A stretch of 44,599 nt of DNA from Pectinatus sp. (GCA_020025075.1 JAHHSR010000010.1:1-44599); one strand, 5' to 3'; numbered from the stretch's first letter, positions 7,967-16,199 are shown. Numbers and translations are program-made. Notes: generated by a model from the letters alone, not told the origin.

Positions 7967-8806
7967 TTATTCACGCTCTTTTAAGACGGCTTGGTAGACT
8001 TCTCGCTTGGGAAGATTAAGCTTTGCTGCCGCTGCCTTAATAGCCGCTTTTTTGTCCATTCCCTGTTCTATGAAGCTAGCTACACATTCGGCAGGCGATT
8101 TTATAGGCATTTCATCTTCGGACTCAATTTGCGTATTTCCTTCTAATATAATCACCATTTCACCGCGCGCTTCATACGAGGCAAAATAAGCACTAAGGCC
8201 CTTTAAGTCATCGCGCAAAAATTCCTCAAATTTTTTTGTCAGCTCACGGCAAACAACAGCGCGGCGCAAAGGACCGAAAAATTCATGAAGTTCTTCCAAA
8301 GTGCGCTTTAGGTGATGTGGCGTTTCATAAAAAATGACGGTTTCTTCCCGCCTCGATAAGCCTTTTAAAAATTCTTCCCGCTTGCTTTTCGTCTTTGGCA
8401 AAAAGCCGGCAAAAAAGAATTGGCGTGTGTCCAAGCCTGAGGCGATAAGACCCGTCAAGGCTGCATTAGCGCCCGGAACGGGGGTTACCTTGATACCCTC
8501 TTTTACGGCTAGTTCGACAAGCTGCGAGCCGGGGTCACAAATCCCCGGCAATCCCGCATCGCTCACGACAGCAATCTTTAGCCCTTCACGCAATTTTGCC
8601 AAAAGCTGCGGCCCTTTTAGGGCCTTGTTGTGCTCGTGGTAGCTGAGCATCGGCACATGGATAGCAAAATGCGCTAAGAGTTTTCTCGTATTTCTTGTGT
8701 CTTCGGCGGCTATAAGGTCAGCTTCTTTTAAGCAGCGCACGGCACGAAAGGTCATGTCCTCAAGATTGCCGATTGGCGTCGCCACCAAAAATAATTCTCC
8801 TGCCAT
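7967..8806 (-). CDS. rsmI: 16S rRNA (cytidine1402-2'-O)-methyltransferase RsmI
   Basis: A tetrapyrrole-methylase-fold SAM enzyme that 2'-O-methylates C1402 in the decoding centre of 16S rRNA. It shows the N-terminal VATPIGNLEDMTFRAV, AEDTRNTRKLL, VSDAGLPGICDPG and FYETPHHL motifs, and the full family length (279 aa). The ATG at 8806 has AGGAG 6 nt upstream; an in-frame TTG at 8812 would leave no RBS spacing. It is 9 bp downstream of the methyltransferase gene in the same unit. Confidence 0.95.
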   Translation of the reverse strand: MAGELFLVATPIGNLEDMTFRAVRCLKEADLIAAEDTRNTRKLLAHFAIHVPMLSYHEHNKALKGPQLLAKLREGLKIAVVSDAGLPGICDPGSQLVELAVKEGIKVTPVPGANAALTGLIASGLDTRQFFFAGFLPKTKSKREEFLKGLSRREETVIFYETPHHLKRTLEELHEFFGPLRRAVVCRELTKKFEEFLRDDLKGLSAYFASYEARGEMVIILEGNTQIESEDEMPIKSPAECVASFIEQGMDKKAAIKAAAAKLNLPKREVYQAVLKERE

Positions 8807-8815
8807 TTTCAACTC

Positions 8816-9553
8816 CTATTTAGGATAATAATAATGTAAAAGTTCTTTCGTGTATGAACCATCGGGCTCATGCACAATAAGCGGCGTATCGACGCGCAGC
8901 CCGCCCAGCGCACCGCCATAGACGCCTTCAATTAAGAGCATGTTGGGCGCCCTATCTGCCTTAGGCTGGACAAAGCGCAAACGCTTGGCTTCAATGCGCT
9001 GCTCATGCATGGCGACCATTATTTCGCCCAGTCTTTCCGGCAAATGCACCATCGCAAAACGCCCGCCAAATTTAAGGCAATAGGCTCCCGCCCGCACGAC
9101 ATCAAAAAGCGTTGCCGTTATCTCGTGACGCGCCTTTGCTACGCCATCTAATTCATTGATATTCCCCTGCCTTAACGGGCGGTAAGGCGGATTGGCAATA
9201 ACGAAGTCAGCAAATTGCGGCGCATAGGCTTTTTCTATCGAGCAATAATCGCCCTCATGCACGATTATCTTTTTTTCTAAATTATTTAATGCTACATTGC
9301 GGCGAGCCAAATCTGCGGTAACGGAATTTAGTTCAATGGCATGGATAAGCTCTGCACGTTGCGAAAGCAAAAGCGGCATAACGCCTGTTCCCGTTCCTAA
9401 ATCGACGCCAACGGCGCGCTTTTTCACATGAACAAAATGTGCCAAAAGCACGGCATCAAGAGAAAAGCAAAACTCCCGCTCATTTTGAATAATCTTGAGC
9501 CCGCTCACCAGAAGGTCATCAAGCCGCTCATGTTCTTTCAATTCACATTTCAT
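8816..9553 (-). CDS. tRNA1(Val) A37 N6-methyltransferase-like protein (YabB/TrmN6 family)
   Basis: A 245-aa SAM-dependent methyltransferase with the nucleotide-binding segment AVGVDLGTGTGVMPLLL and the N6-adenine catalytic motif NPPY (VIANPPYRP). The family in E. coli (YfiC/TrmN6) modifies A37 of tRNA-Val; the Bacillus orthologue YabB sits in the same place between ricT and rsmI. I chose the ATG at 9553, which overlaps the end of ricT by 11 nt, over an upstream TTG at 9565. No strong RBS is seen, so it is likely translationally coupled. The substrate is inferred. Confidence 0.88.
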   Translation of the reverse strand: MKCELKEHERLDDLLVSGLKIIQNEREFCFSLDAVLLAHFVHVKKRAVGVDLGTGTGVMPLLLSQRAELIHAIELNSVTADLARRNVALNNLEKKIIVHEGDYCSIEKAYAPQFADFVIANPPYRPLRQGNINELDGVAKARHEITATLFDVVRAGAYCLKFGGRFAMVHLPERLGEIMVAMHEQRIEAKRLRFVQPKADRAPNMLLIEGVYGGALGGLRVDTPLIVHEPDGSYTKELLHYYYPK

Positions 9554-10370
9554 CGTCTTTTTCAATTACATCATCCCATGAAGCGACTATCGTCCGCTTA
9601 TTATCAAGCAAAATTGTCGCTGTCCGCTTTTGTTCATTGACAGAAATGACTTTACCCTCTCCATCGACAGAAACAATGCGGCTGCCACGCTTGGGCGGTG
9701 TAATGACATTATTCTTGCGGCAACATGAACCGCAATACATATCATTTTCATATTTGAGGCAGCACATAAGGCGACCGCAAATGCCGGATATCTTCGTCGG
9801 ATTAAGCGAGAGATTTTGGTCTTTGGCCATGCGAATGGAAACGGGCTCAAAGTCACCTAAAAATGAAGCGCAGCAAAGCTTACGACCGCAATAGCCGATA
9901 CCCCCCATGAGTTTTGCCTCATCGCGCACGCCTATTTGGCGCAGCTCTATACGGGTGTGGAAAACGGCAGCTAAGTCCTTTACCAATTCTCGAAAATCGA
10001 CACGCCCGTCAGCGGTAAAATAAAAAATGATTTTATTAACATCAAATGTATATTCAACGCTGATGAGCTTCATGGGCAATTCATGCGCAGCAATCTTTTC
10101 CTCGCAAATTGCATATGCCTCTTTTTCTTTTTTCTTATTTTCTTCTACTTTTTTTAAATCTTCTGGCGTTGCCAGCCGTAAAATCGGCTTTAAAGGCTGA
10201 ACGATATCGCTATCGAGCACTTCTCGCACTTCAATGACTACCGTGCCGTATTCGACACCGCGCGCAGTCTCAACAATGACGCCTGTTCCGTTCGTAGGGC
10301 GATAGCTGCCCGGCGCAAAATAATATATCTTACCCGCTTTCTTAAAGCGTATTCCTATTACTTTTTGCAC
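9543..10370 (-). CDS. ricT: PSP1 domain protein RicT (YaaT)
   Basis: A 275-aa PSP1 C-terminal domain protein starting with GTG behind AAGG at 7 nt. Its cysteine set (GGIGYCGRKLCC, CGRLMCCLKYEN, CGSCCRK) matches the residues that bind iron-sulfur clusters in the RicA-RicF-RicT complex of Bacillus, which stimulates RNase Y processing. RicA and RicF are not in this window. The gene lies between holB and the methyltransferase as in Bacillus, except that yabA is missing from its usual place next to it. Confidence 0.93.
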   Translation of the reverse strand: MQKVIGIRFKKAGKIYYFAPGSYRPTNGTGVIVETARGVEYGTVVIEVREVLDSDIVQPLKPILRLATPEDLKKVEENKKKEKEAYAICEEKIAAHELPMKLISVEYTFDVNKIIFYFTADGRVDFRELVKDLAAVFHTRIELRQIGVRDEAKLMGGIGYCGRKLCCASFLGDFEPVSIRMAKDQNLSLNPTKISGICGRLMCCLKYENDMYCGSCCRKNNVITPPKRGSRIVSVDGEGKVISVNEQKRTATILLDNKRTIVASWDDVIEKDDEM

Positions 10371-10387
10371 TTATCTACCTTCATAGT

Positions 10388-10402
10388 GCGGCCAGAGGCC
10401 GC
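10388..10402 (-). other. Intercistronic hairpin between holB and ricT
   Basis: A perfect GC-only 6-bp inverted repeat (GCGGCC / GGCCGC, 3-nt loop) lies in the 64-bp holB-ricT gap. It has no T-run, so it is not a standard terminator. It could stabilise or punctuate the message. Confidence 0.4.
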
Positions 10403-10434
10403 CTTCCTTTCCTTCTTCTTTTCAAGAGCCCAAA

Positions 10435-11415
10435 CTAAAAATGTTCTAGGGCCCTCACTTGTAAAAAAAAGCTCTCCAAAGCCAGTTTGATGTTGGCATT
10501 GCTATCTAGCTTTTTTTGCAGCTCAAGCGACAGAGAAAAAGCTTCCTGGGCATAAATTGGCGGCCATTCCAGGCGGCTTTGCAGCAGTTTTTCTGCCCAG
10601 TCGCTATTATAAAAGCATTTTTCCGCTACCACGTCACGCCAAAAAAGCTGCCAAAACAAAATTACACGTGCCAATTTTTCAGGCGATAGCTCCAAAAGCT
10701 TTGCTGTTTCTTCCCATATCTGACCATCGCTAAAAAAGCGCATCTTTTGCCAAAGCGAAAAGGCCATCTCTCTTTCCAAAAGCGCCTCTTCCTGGCAAAG
10801 TTCCAAGGCACTAGAAGCACTACCAAAGCTAAGCTGCGCAATCGCGGCAATTTTCTCTTGGGAAAATCCCGGCTGCCTCTTTTCTAAAATCTTTGTTAAA
10901 ACCTCAGCTGACAAAGGAGAAAAACGCATCTTCGTGCAGCGCGAGATAATGGTCGGCAATAAGGTGCTTTCATCTTTACTGACCAAAATAAAGTAATTTT
11001 CTCCCGCCGGCTCTTCCAAGGTCTTTAAAAGACTATTTGATGCCGCTTCATTGAGGCGCTCGGCCTCATCAATGATAATAACCCGGCGCCGCGAAAGATA
11101 AGGTGAAAGAGCTATTTCGGCCTGCATTTTTCGTATTTGGTCAATCTTTATTGGAGAATTTTTCTCTTTTTCTGCTGCAATCAAGATAAAATCCGGATGA
11201 GCTGCTTCCAAAAACAAGCGGCAAGATTTACAGGTCTTACACGGTACTTTTTCCCCTTGGCATAAAATAGCCTGCGCCAAATAAAAAGCCACACCTTTCT
11301 TGCCGATACCGTTTGGTCCCAAAAATAAAAGGGCATGCGGCAAGGCGCCCTTTTGCCACATGGAAAAAAGGGCGCCCATCTCACGCTCATGCCCCAAAGG
11401 ACGCTCTATTTTCAT
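10435..11415 (-). CDS. holB: DNA polymerase III delta' subunit
   Basis: An AAA+ clamp-loader subunit of 326 aa. It has a degenerate P-loop (GPNGIGKKG, about residues 32-40), a zinc module (CQGEKVPCKTCKSC, about 51-65), a DEAERLNEAASNSLLKTLEEP Walker B region and the ISRC sensor-1 motif. Delta' holds the clamp loader together in the replisome. The ATG overlaps the yaaR-like stop by 4 nt. Order yaaR-holB-ricT is as in Bacillus. Confidence 0.93.
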   Translation of the reverse strand: MKIERPLGHEREMGALFSMWQKGALPHALLFLGPNGIGKKGVAFYLAQAILCQGEKVPCKTCKSCRLFLEAAHPDFILIAAEKEKNSPIKIDQIRKMQAEIALSPYLSRRRVIIIDEAERLNEAASNSLLKTLEEPAGENYFILVSKDESTLLPTIISRCTKMRFSPLSAEVLTKILEKRQPGFSQEKIAAIAQLSFGSASSALELCQEEALLEREMAFSLWQKMRFFSDGQIWEETAKLLELSPEKLARVILFWQLFWRDVVAEKCFYNSDWAEKLLQSRLEWPPIYAQEAFSLSLELQKKLDSNANIKLALESFFLQVRALEHF

Positions 11416-11867
11416 AGATAAAGGTCCACGAGCATACCGCGAATTGCATCGTGCTGAGCGGCAATAGAAAGGGCATTAGCCTGGCCGTTGCGAATATCTT
11501 CTGCCATCTCAGAGAGCTTGCCATTGACCTTGCGGACTGTCGTATATACCTTTTGTCTGCCAAAGCGGTCCCAACCCGGCTGCGATTGCTTTTCATACAT
11601 ATTGGCTACGGCCTCACTCAAAAAGCGCTGCACCAAGTCGCGATAAAGGCGCAGTTCTTCAAATGTCGGTGTCTTCGTCAAACGCGCACCCTGCTCTGCC
11701 ACCTTATCAAAGAGCTTTTGCATTTCATTTAACGATAGCTTTTCCTTGTTTTTGGTCAAATCAGCCAAAAAATCACTAGTCGGCTCAACGGCTTTACGCC
11801 CTTTTCCCTCGCCTTTGGAGGCATGCTGAAATAGCTGTCCCTTAGGACTTAAAGGGTCTATTTTCAT
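11412..11867 (-). CDS. yaaR: YaaR family protein (DUF327)
   Basis: A 151-aa protein, lysine- and glutamate-rich at the N-terminus and helical throughout. The DUF327 core runs from about residue 30, with a conserved-looking YRDLVQRFLSEAV segment and a C-terminal DAIRGMLVDLYL. Function is not established for the family. The call leans on its location between tmk and holB. It is probably transcribed from a promoter in the 107-bp gap upstream. YaaQ (DarA), which precedes it in Bacillus, is absent. Confidence 0.8.
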   Translation of the reverse strand: MKIDPLSPKGQLFQHASKGEGKGRKAVEPTSDFLADLTKNKEKLSLNEMQKLFDKVAEQGARLTKTPTFEELRLYRDLVQRFLSEAVANMYEKQSQPGWDRFGRQKVYTTVRKVNGKLSEMAEDIRNGQANALSIAAQHDAIRGMLVDLYL

Positions 11868-11953
11868 AATTTTGCTCCTTTCTGCTAAATTGCGCTATAT
11901 ATAAAAGACATCATCAGCACTAAATGTTCTATGGCATAAACTGCCATGATAAA

Positions 11954-11982
11954 ATTATAATCGTTTTTCAGCCTTTAGACAA
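11954..11982 (-). promoter_or_regulatory. Internal promoter ahead of yaaR-holB
   Basis: The minus strand has TTGTCT (11982-11977), a 17-bp spacer and TATAAT (11959-11954), overlapping the 3' end of the tmk-like gene. It would add transcription into yaaR and the genes after it. Confidence 0.55.
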
Positions 11983-12646
11983 TACGCTCAACAAGAGCTC
12001 TCAGCTCAGTGTGAATATCTTCTATTGAACGCAAATGCCCATTTTCTGAGATACAATCAATACGCTGCCAGCCGTATTTTTTTGCTAAAAAGCGATATGC
12101 CTCATAGCAGCGATGCAAATACGCCAAATCGGCTTCATGTATATCGTCGCTACCGCTAGATGAGCCACGCTTTAAAAGCAGCGCATCACTAAACTTAGGC
12201 GGCACATCTAAAAAAATGATGCCATCGGGACGCGGCAAGCCCAATTTTTCATATTCCATATCTTCAAGCCAGTTCAAAAACACCTCGCGCTCGGCCGCAG
12301 CGTCAATCTTGACTAGCTGATGCACCATATTTGATGTGGTATACCGGTCGGCAATAATTGTAGCGCCAGATAAATAAGCGGCACTCCATTTCATTTTATA
12401 GGAAGCATAACGGTCAACGGCAAAAAAAGTCGAAGCCGCATAAGCATTTACGGCATCGACTTCCTTGCCAAAATCACCCCGCAAATACATTTTGACTAAG
12501 GCTGAGCCATCGCTTTCGTAATCCGGAAAACTTATCTTGCACGCTGCGCGCCCACTCTTTTTTAATGCCTCGTATAAAAGCTGTGTCTGCGTCTGCTTAC
12601 CACACCCGTCACCGGCTTCAATGACAATCAATTTACCGCATTTCAT
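11975..12646 (-). CDS. tmk: Thymidylate kinase-like P-loop kinase (divergent family)
   Basis: A 223-aa nucleoside monophosphate kinase fold. The P-loop is EAGDGCGKQTQ rather than the usual EGxDGxGKST. FAVDRYASY, IIADRYTTSNMVHQ and IIFLDVPP follow, as expected for dTMP kinase-type enzymes. Its closest relatives, as I recall them, form a clostridial subfamily with GKQT and an AVDR segment. Location matches tmk of Bacillus, so dTMP phosphorylation is likely, though another Tmk could exist elsewhere. The start at 12646 overlaps the decarboxylase stop by 14 nt; in-frame ATGs upstream at 12655 and TTG at 12697 are less likely. Confidence 0.8.
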   Translation of the reverse strand: MKCGKLIVIEAGDGCGKQTQTQLLYEALKKSGRAACKISFPDYESDGSALVKMYLRGDFGKEVDAVNAYAASTFFAVDRYASYKMKWSAAYLSGATIIADRYTTSNMVHQLVKIDAAAEREVFLNWLEDMEYEKLGLPRPDGIIFLDVPPKFSDALLLKRGSSSGSDDIHEADLAYLHRCYEAYRFLAKKYGWQRIDCISENGHLRSIEDIHTELRALVERIV

Positions 12647-14102
12647 ATTTCTTCTCATCCTCTTTGGCAATAACCTTGATATATTTAAGCGTTGCATCCG
12701 CAGGTCCCGTTATCTTCGCTCCGGCCTTTTGGCCACGGCGTATATAGGAAATGATTGACGCTGAAATCACCTCTCCCGGATATAAAAGCGGTATGCCGGG
12801 CGGATAAAATGTCACGGTTTCTGCAGCAATGCGTCCTTCACTCTCGGAAAGAAGGACATTCTCCGAAGGCGAAAAGGCTGCCTGGCGCGGCAAAAGTACC
12901 CTTTGCGGCAAAGCCGGCAAGGGCAAAACCTCTACCAAAGCAGTGCGCTTTGCCCGCGCCGCAATTGCAGAAAAAGCATTCACAAGAGCGCTTTGCTGCT
13001 TCTTACCATCTGCAACCGAGATGATAAAAAGGACATTATACATATCGGAAAGCTCAGCGGCAATATTATATTCGTTGCGCAGTATCGCCTCAACCTCGTA
13101 GCCGCTAAGCCCCAAGCTACGTACATTGACTATTAACTTCGTGCAGTCGAGCGCATGACAACCGCGCCGCTTTATCAGCTCTTCACCGGGACAGTAGATA
13201 CCTTCTATTTCATTTAGCTTTTGTCGTATCGATTGCGCTAAATTAATGGCGTTTTTCATTAAAGCCGCGCCATTTTCTTCCATTTGGGCGCGGGCGGCAT
13301 CTAAAGAGGCCAAGAGCAAATAATTGGGGCTCGTCGACTGCAAGATGGCATTAACTTGCTTTACTCGTTCCAAGTCAATGCGCTTTCCTTTTACATGCAG
13401 CATAGAAGTCTGCGTCAGAGAAGTTAAAATCTTGTGTGTACTTTGCGCTACCATATCAGCACCGGCACTCAAAGCATCGACAGGCAATTGCTCGGAAAAA
13501 GACAAGTGTGGGCCATGCGCATTATCTACCAAAAGTAACATACCTTTTTCATGTACTAATTTAGCTATGGCAGCAATGTCACAGGCAATGCCATAATAAG
13601 TAGGATAGACTAAAAGTAGTGCTTTAGCGCGCGGGGCTTTTTTTATGGCCTCTTCAACCTGCTCTATTTCAAGAGCCATTTCAATTCCTAGCTGCTCATT
13701 AAAAACTGGCTCAATGAAAATCGGCTCCAATCCACCTAAAATTAATCCGCCCAAAACACTGCGATGCACATTGCGCGGCAAAATAATCTGGTCACCCGGA
13801 TTTAACGCCGCCAATAACATAATATGAATAGCACCCGTCGTACCATTGACCATAAAAAAGCTCGCATCGGCACCATAAAGGCGAGCTGCTAAATCCTGCG
13901 CCTTTTTGATATAAGTATGCGGCTCAAAGAGGTCATCTAATTCATCCATGAGCGATACTTCAGCTTTAAAGCCCAAAGGCGTAATAAAATCGGCAAAAGA
14001 TACATCAATTCCCTTGCCTTGTTTATGTCCTGGCGTATGAAAAGCCATAACGCCTTGCTTTACGTATTGACGCAGCGCATCAATAAGCGGTGTTTCTGCC
14101 AT
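12633..14102 (-). CDS. Orn/Lys/Arg decarboxylase family protein (short Gram-positive type)
   Basis: A 489-aa PLP-dependent fold-type I decarboxylase. It has the N-terminal FHTPGHKQGKG motif, FMVNGTTGAIH, VDNAHGPHL and the PLP-lysine site STHKILTSLTQTSML, followed by the C-terminal domain PPGIPLLYPGE. It lacks the wing domain of the large E. coli enzymes and resembles Bacillus SpeA/YaaO; the usual product is a polyamine precursor such as agmatine or cadaverine. The amino acid used cannot be told. RBS AGGAGGAA precedes the ATG. YaaO lies beside tmk in Bacillus too, so this is the ancestral position. Confidence 0.92.
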   Translation of the reverse strand: MAETPLIDALRQYVKQGVMAFHTPGHKQGKGIDVSFADFITPLGFKAEVSLMDELDDLFEPHTYIKKAQDLAARLYGADASFFMVNGTTGAIHIMLLAALNPGDQIILPRNVHRSVLGGLILGGLEPIFIEPVFNEQLGIEMALEIEQVEEAIKKAPRAKALLLVYPTYYGIACDIAAIAKLVHEKGMLLLVDNAHGPHLSFSEQLPVDALSAGADMVAQSTHKILTSLTQTSMLHVKGKRIDLERVKQVNAILQSTSPNYLLLASLDAARAQMEENGAALMKNAINLAQSIRQKLNEIEGIYCPGEELIKRRGCHALDCTKLIVNVRSLGLSGYEVEAILRNEYNIAAELSDMYNVLFIISVADGKKQQSALVNAFSAIAARAKRTALVEVLPLPALPQRVLLPRQAAFSPSENVLLSESEGRIAAETVTFYPPGIPLLYPGEVISASIISYIRRGQKAGAKITGPADATLKYIKVIAKEDEKKYEMR

Positions 14103-14131
14103 CGCTGATTCCTCCTACAACAAATTTCTAA

Positions 14132-14161
14132 GGCAAAAAAACCGCCCGATAACTCAGGCGG
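14132..14161 (-). terminator. Strong hairpin terminator between the small membrane protein gene and the decarboxylase
   Basis: On the minus strand an 8-bp stem (14161-14154 with 14149-14142) and 4-nt loop are followed by seven T. Only about 30 bp separate it from the decarboxylase ATG, leaving no room for a separate promoter. It may act as a leaky terminator or attenuator for the operon. Confidence 0.8.
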
Positions 14162-14167
14162 CCTTGC

Positions 14168-14371
14168 CTATTTTTTCTTTATTCTTTTCACGGCACGTCT
14201 TAAATCCTCAATGTAAATGCGCACCAAAACGATGGCGATGACAGCAGCCAAAAAAATCCAAAAGCCCGTCTCTCCCATAAGTGTTTTGTTATTGCTGCCC
14301 ATGCCATAATATACATAAAAAAGCACCGCCGCAACAATAGCTAAATTGATGATACTGCCTAAATATTTGAT
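14168..14371 (-). CDS. Small two-helix membrane protein, start codon uncertain
   Basis: The minus-strand frame encodes a plausible small membrane protein. It has a first hydrophobic helix (about INLAIVAAVLFYVYY), a polar turn GMGSNNKTLMGETG, a second helix (WIFLAAVIAIVLVRIYI) and a basic tail (RRAVKRIKKK). A GGCGGGAG ribosome binding site lies 4 nt before an ATC codon at 14371-14369, with no ATG, GTG or TTG there. The alternatives are GTG at 14326 (67 aa shrinks to 52) or ATG at 14302 (44 aa, only the second helix), neither with an RBS. The frame is open back to a TGA upstream of the RBS. I infer a real gene with a rare ATC start or a decayed start. No family is recognised. Confidence 0.5.
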   Translation of the reverse strand: MKYLGSIINLAIVAAVLFYVYYGMGSNNKTLMGETGFWIFLAAVIAIVLVRIYIEDLRRAVKRIKKK

Positions 14372-14396
14372 TTTACTCCCGCCTTTACTATAAAGA

Positions 14397-14425
14397 TTGA
14401 CTTTAACAAATTTTCAACGTAAAAT
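14397..14425 (+). promoter_or_regulatory. Promoter of the YgbA-like gene
   Basis: TTGACT (14397-14402), a 17-bp spacer and TAAAAT (14420-14425) lie about 46 nt upstream of the start codon. No clear NsrR- or FNR-type palindrome was recognised around it. Confidence 0.65.
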
Positions 14426-14470
14426 AAATAATATCGGCAATTTATTATTTTTTATACGAGGATGAATACC

Positions 14471-14860
14471 ATGGGATTTTTTTCTCGCCTTTTCAAGCGG
14501 CGCAAAAATGAACAAGTTCCTATAAAGAACACTGTTCCTGACGAAAAAAAAGCTATTCGCAAGGCCTTTGGCGCTTACTGCCATAGCCATCATAATACGA
14601 GCGGCAAAAATATGTGCTCGAAATGCAATGCGCTTTTGATGACCGTCATGGTCAAGATTCAACGCTGTCCCTACGGCATAACCAAGCCCGTCTGCCAAGT
14701 ATGCGAAACGCCGTGCTTTGGCGCCAAGCAAACACAGCAATTTCGCACTATAATGAAAGGCTCGCAAAAGAAGATGTTCTTTTTTCATCCGCTCATCTTC
14801 ATGCGCCAAAAGCTCAAAGAATGGAGCTTCATGTACTATAAGCAAAAATCGAACAAGTGA
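14471..14860 (+). CDS. YgbA-like protein, 'nitrous oxide-stimulated promoter' family
   Basis: A 129-aa cysteine-rich small protein with a basic N-terminus (FKRRK). The conserved layout is YCHSHH...MCSKCNALL...RCPYG...KPVCQVCETPCF, then a late IMKGSQKKMFFFHP block. This is the YgbA pattern, a family induced by nitric oxide in enteric bacteria and needed for growth under NO stress. The cysteines may bind a metal; that is inferred. I chose the ATG at 14471 (GAGG 9 nt upstream) over 14462, which would abut the RBS. It is monocistronic, with a terminator directly after it. Confidence 0.8.
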   Translation: MGFFSRLFKRRKNEQVPIKNTVPDEKKAIRKAFGAYCHSHHNTSGKNMCSKCNALLMTVMVKIQRCPYGITKPVCQVCETPCFGAKQTQQFRTIMKGSQKKMFFFHPLIFMRQKLKEWSFMYYKQKSNK

Positions 14861-14866
14861 TTTTTA

Positions 14867-14893
14867 CCGCCAAGTATGCCTTGGCGGTTTTTT
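14867..14893. terminator. Shared terminator between convergent genes
   Basis: An 8-bp perfect stem CCGCCAAG/CTTGGCGG (14867-14887) with TTTTTT on the plus strand follows the YgbA-like gene. On the minus strand it directly follows the stop codon of the solute-binding protein, with a shorter T-rich tail. Confidence 0.85.
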
Positions 14894-15665
14894 AGTACAA
14901 TGTCACATCATTGCCGAACCATTTTTGCGATATTTGAGCCAAAGTCCCATCTTGACTCATTTCGTCGAGCGCCGCCTGCACCTTATCGCGCAAAACCGTA
15001 TCCTCTTTGCGCAGGGCGAGCTTTAAAGCCACGGGTTTTCCAATCGTAATGTCAAGCGCTTTTATTTCTCCTTTATGCTGCTTTATATAATAGCGGCCAA
15101 TCATTTCAGAATCAATGACGGCAGCTATTTTTCCTTCGCACAGCGCAGCAAATTCCTCATTTGTATCAGCATAAACAATAACACTGCCAAAGCAACGCTG
15201 TAAATGACTGTTCTTTTCAATATCCGCCTGCGCTAGTGAACCGCTGCGCACGCCTACAGGTTTTCCTGCCAGCTGCTCAATATTTTCGATGGGAGATGCA
15301 GCGCGAACAAAGACTATCTGCCTATCTCGCATATAGGGCTTAGTAAAAATTATACCGCTTTCTTCCTTAGAAGAAATATTGATGGCATTCCACAAAATAT
15401 CGATATTTTTATCGCTTAAATCATCCGCACAGCCTGCTTTTAACGGCCTAACGTGAACATCGCAATTTAAATGCTTGGCAAGAGCTTTTGCCAAATCGAC
15501 ATCAAAGCCGATTATTTGATTATTTCTATCGGAAAATCCCATCGGCGGCGTATAAGCGTTTATGCCGACAATAATTTTTTCTTTATGTTCTGTTGACTGA
15601 TTCGCACAACCACCTATAAATACAGCAACACAGATAAATATTGCCAAAAAAAATAACTTTTTCAT
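14892..15665 (-). CDS. Amino acid ABC transporter substrate-binding lipoprotein (family 3)
   Basis: A 257-aa periplasmic binding protein with a lipoprotein signal peptide (MKKLFFLAIF...FIGGC, lipobox cysteine near residue 20). The family 3 core includes PPMGFSDRNNQIIGFDVDLAKALAKHL, an IDILWNAINI segment where signature residues usually lie, and C-terminal DKVQAALDEMSQDGTLAQISQKWFG. These capture polar amino acids or cystine for an importer. No permease or ATPase gene is adjacent, so it works with components encoded elsewhere or is an orphan receptor. I chose the ATG at 15665 with GGTGG 5 nt upstream. It is divergent from the next gene with only 36 bp between the starts. Confidence 0.9.
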   Translation of the reverse strand: MKKLFFLAIFICVAVFIGGCANQSTEHKEKIIVGINAYTPPMGFSDRNNQIIGFDVDLAKALAKHLNCDVHVRPLKAGCADDLSDKNIDILWNAINISSKEESGIIFTKPYMRDRQIVFVRAASPIENIEQLAGKPVGVRSGSLAQADIEKNSHLQRCFGSVIVYADTNEEFAALCEGKIAAVIDSEMIGRYYIKQHKGEIKALDITIGKPVALKLALRKEDTVLRDKVQAALDEMSQDGTLAQISQKWFGNDVTLY

Positions 15666-15701
15666 AGCTTCCACCATTCTCATTGAAAGGATTTGATATT
15701 T

Positions 15702-16199
15702 ATGTTATCGCTCAAAAAAACATTTCTCTTGCTCCTTTGCGCGCTTTTCTTTTGTCAGGCCCCGACGTGCAGCGCCTTTGTACAAAATTTTGACCGCCTA
15801 CACAATGCCTACGCAATAAATGGCACAGTGGCAATTAAAAACGGCGACATAACAGTCTATTTTAAAAAGCTCTTCTTCATGGACGGATTGCCTACGGCCT
15901 ATATCTTGACCGCTTACGATAGGAACTGGCAAATCCCCTTTTCTGCCGGAACAAAACTCACCGTAACCATCGACAAAAAAACATTTTCTGTTACGGCCAC
16001 ACCTTTTTCACGCTGCTTTTACGATTATTGGCATAAAACGTGCGGGCAAAGCATCGAATTTAATCTGCCGCAAAATTTAGTTGCTGCCTTAAAGACGGCA
16101 CAAAGCGTGCATTTTAATATCGCCTCTTTGCCCAGCTTTTCCTTAAATGGCGCTGCACTTTCTGATTGGCAAGACATCATCGCCCGCAACCATTATTGA
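15702..16199 (+). CDS. Exported protein of unknown function
   Basis: A 165-aa protein with a clear signal peptide (LKKTFLLLLCALFFCQAPTCSA, cleavage probably after Ala). The mature part looks beta-rich and holds a Cys pair within SRCFYDYWHKTCGQS that could form a disulfide. I recognise no family. AAAGG lies 11 nt before the chosen ATG; an upstream in-frame TTG at 15693 has no proper spacing. It is convergent with the next gene, overlapping by 7 nt. Confidence 0.7.
   Translation: MLSLKKTFLLLLCALFFCQAPTCSAFVQNFDRLHNAYAINGTVAIKNGDITVYFKKLFFMDGLPTAYILTAYDRNWQIPFSAGTKLTVTIDKKTFSVTATPFSRCFYDYWHKTCGQSIEFNLPQNLVAALKTAQSVHFNIASLPSFSLNGAALSDWQDIIARNHY

Noticed and set aside
7156..8019. 287-codon open frame on the plus strand
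   Set aside because: Antisense to metG, with basic, low-complexity composition typical of reverse-strand shadows.
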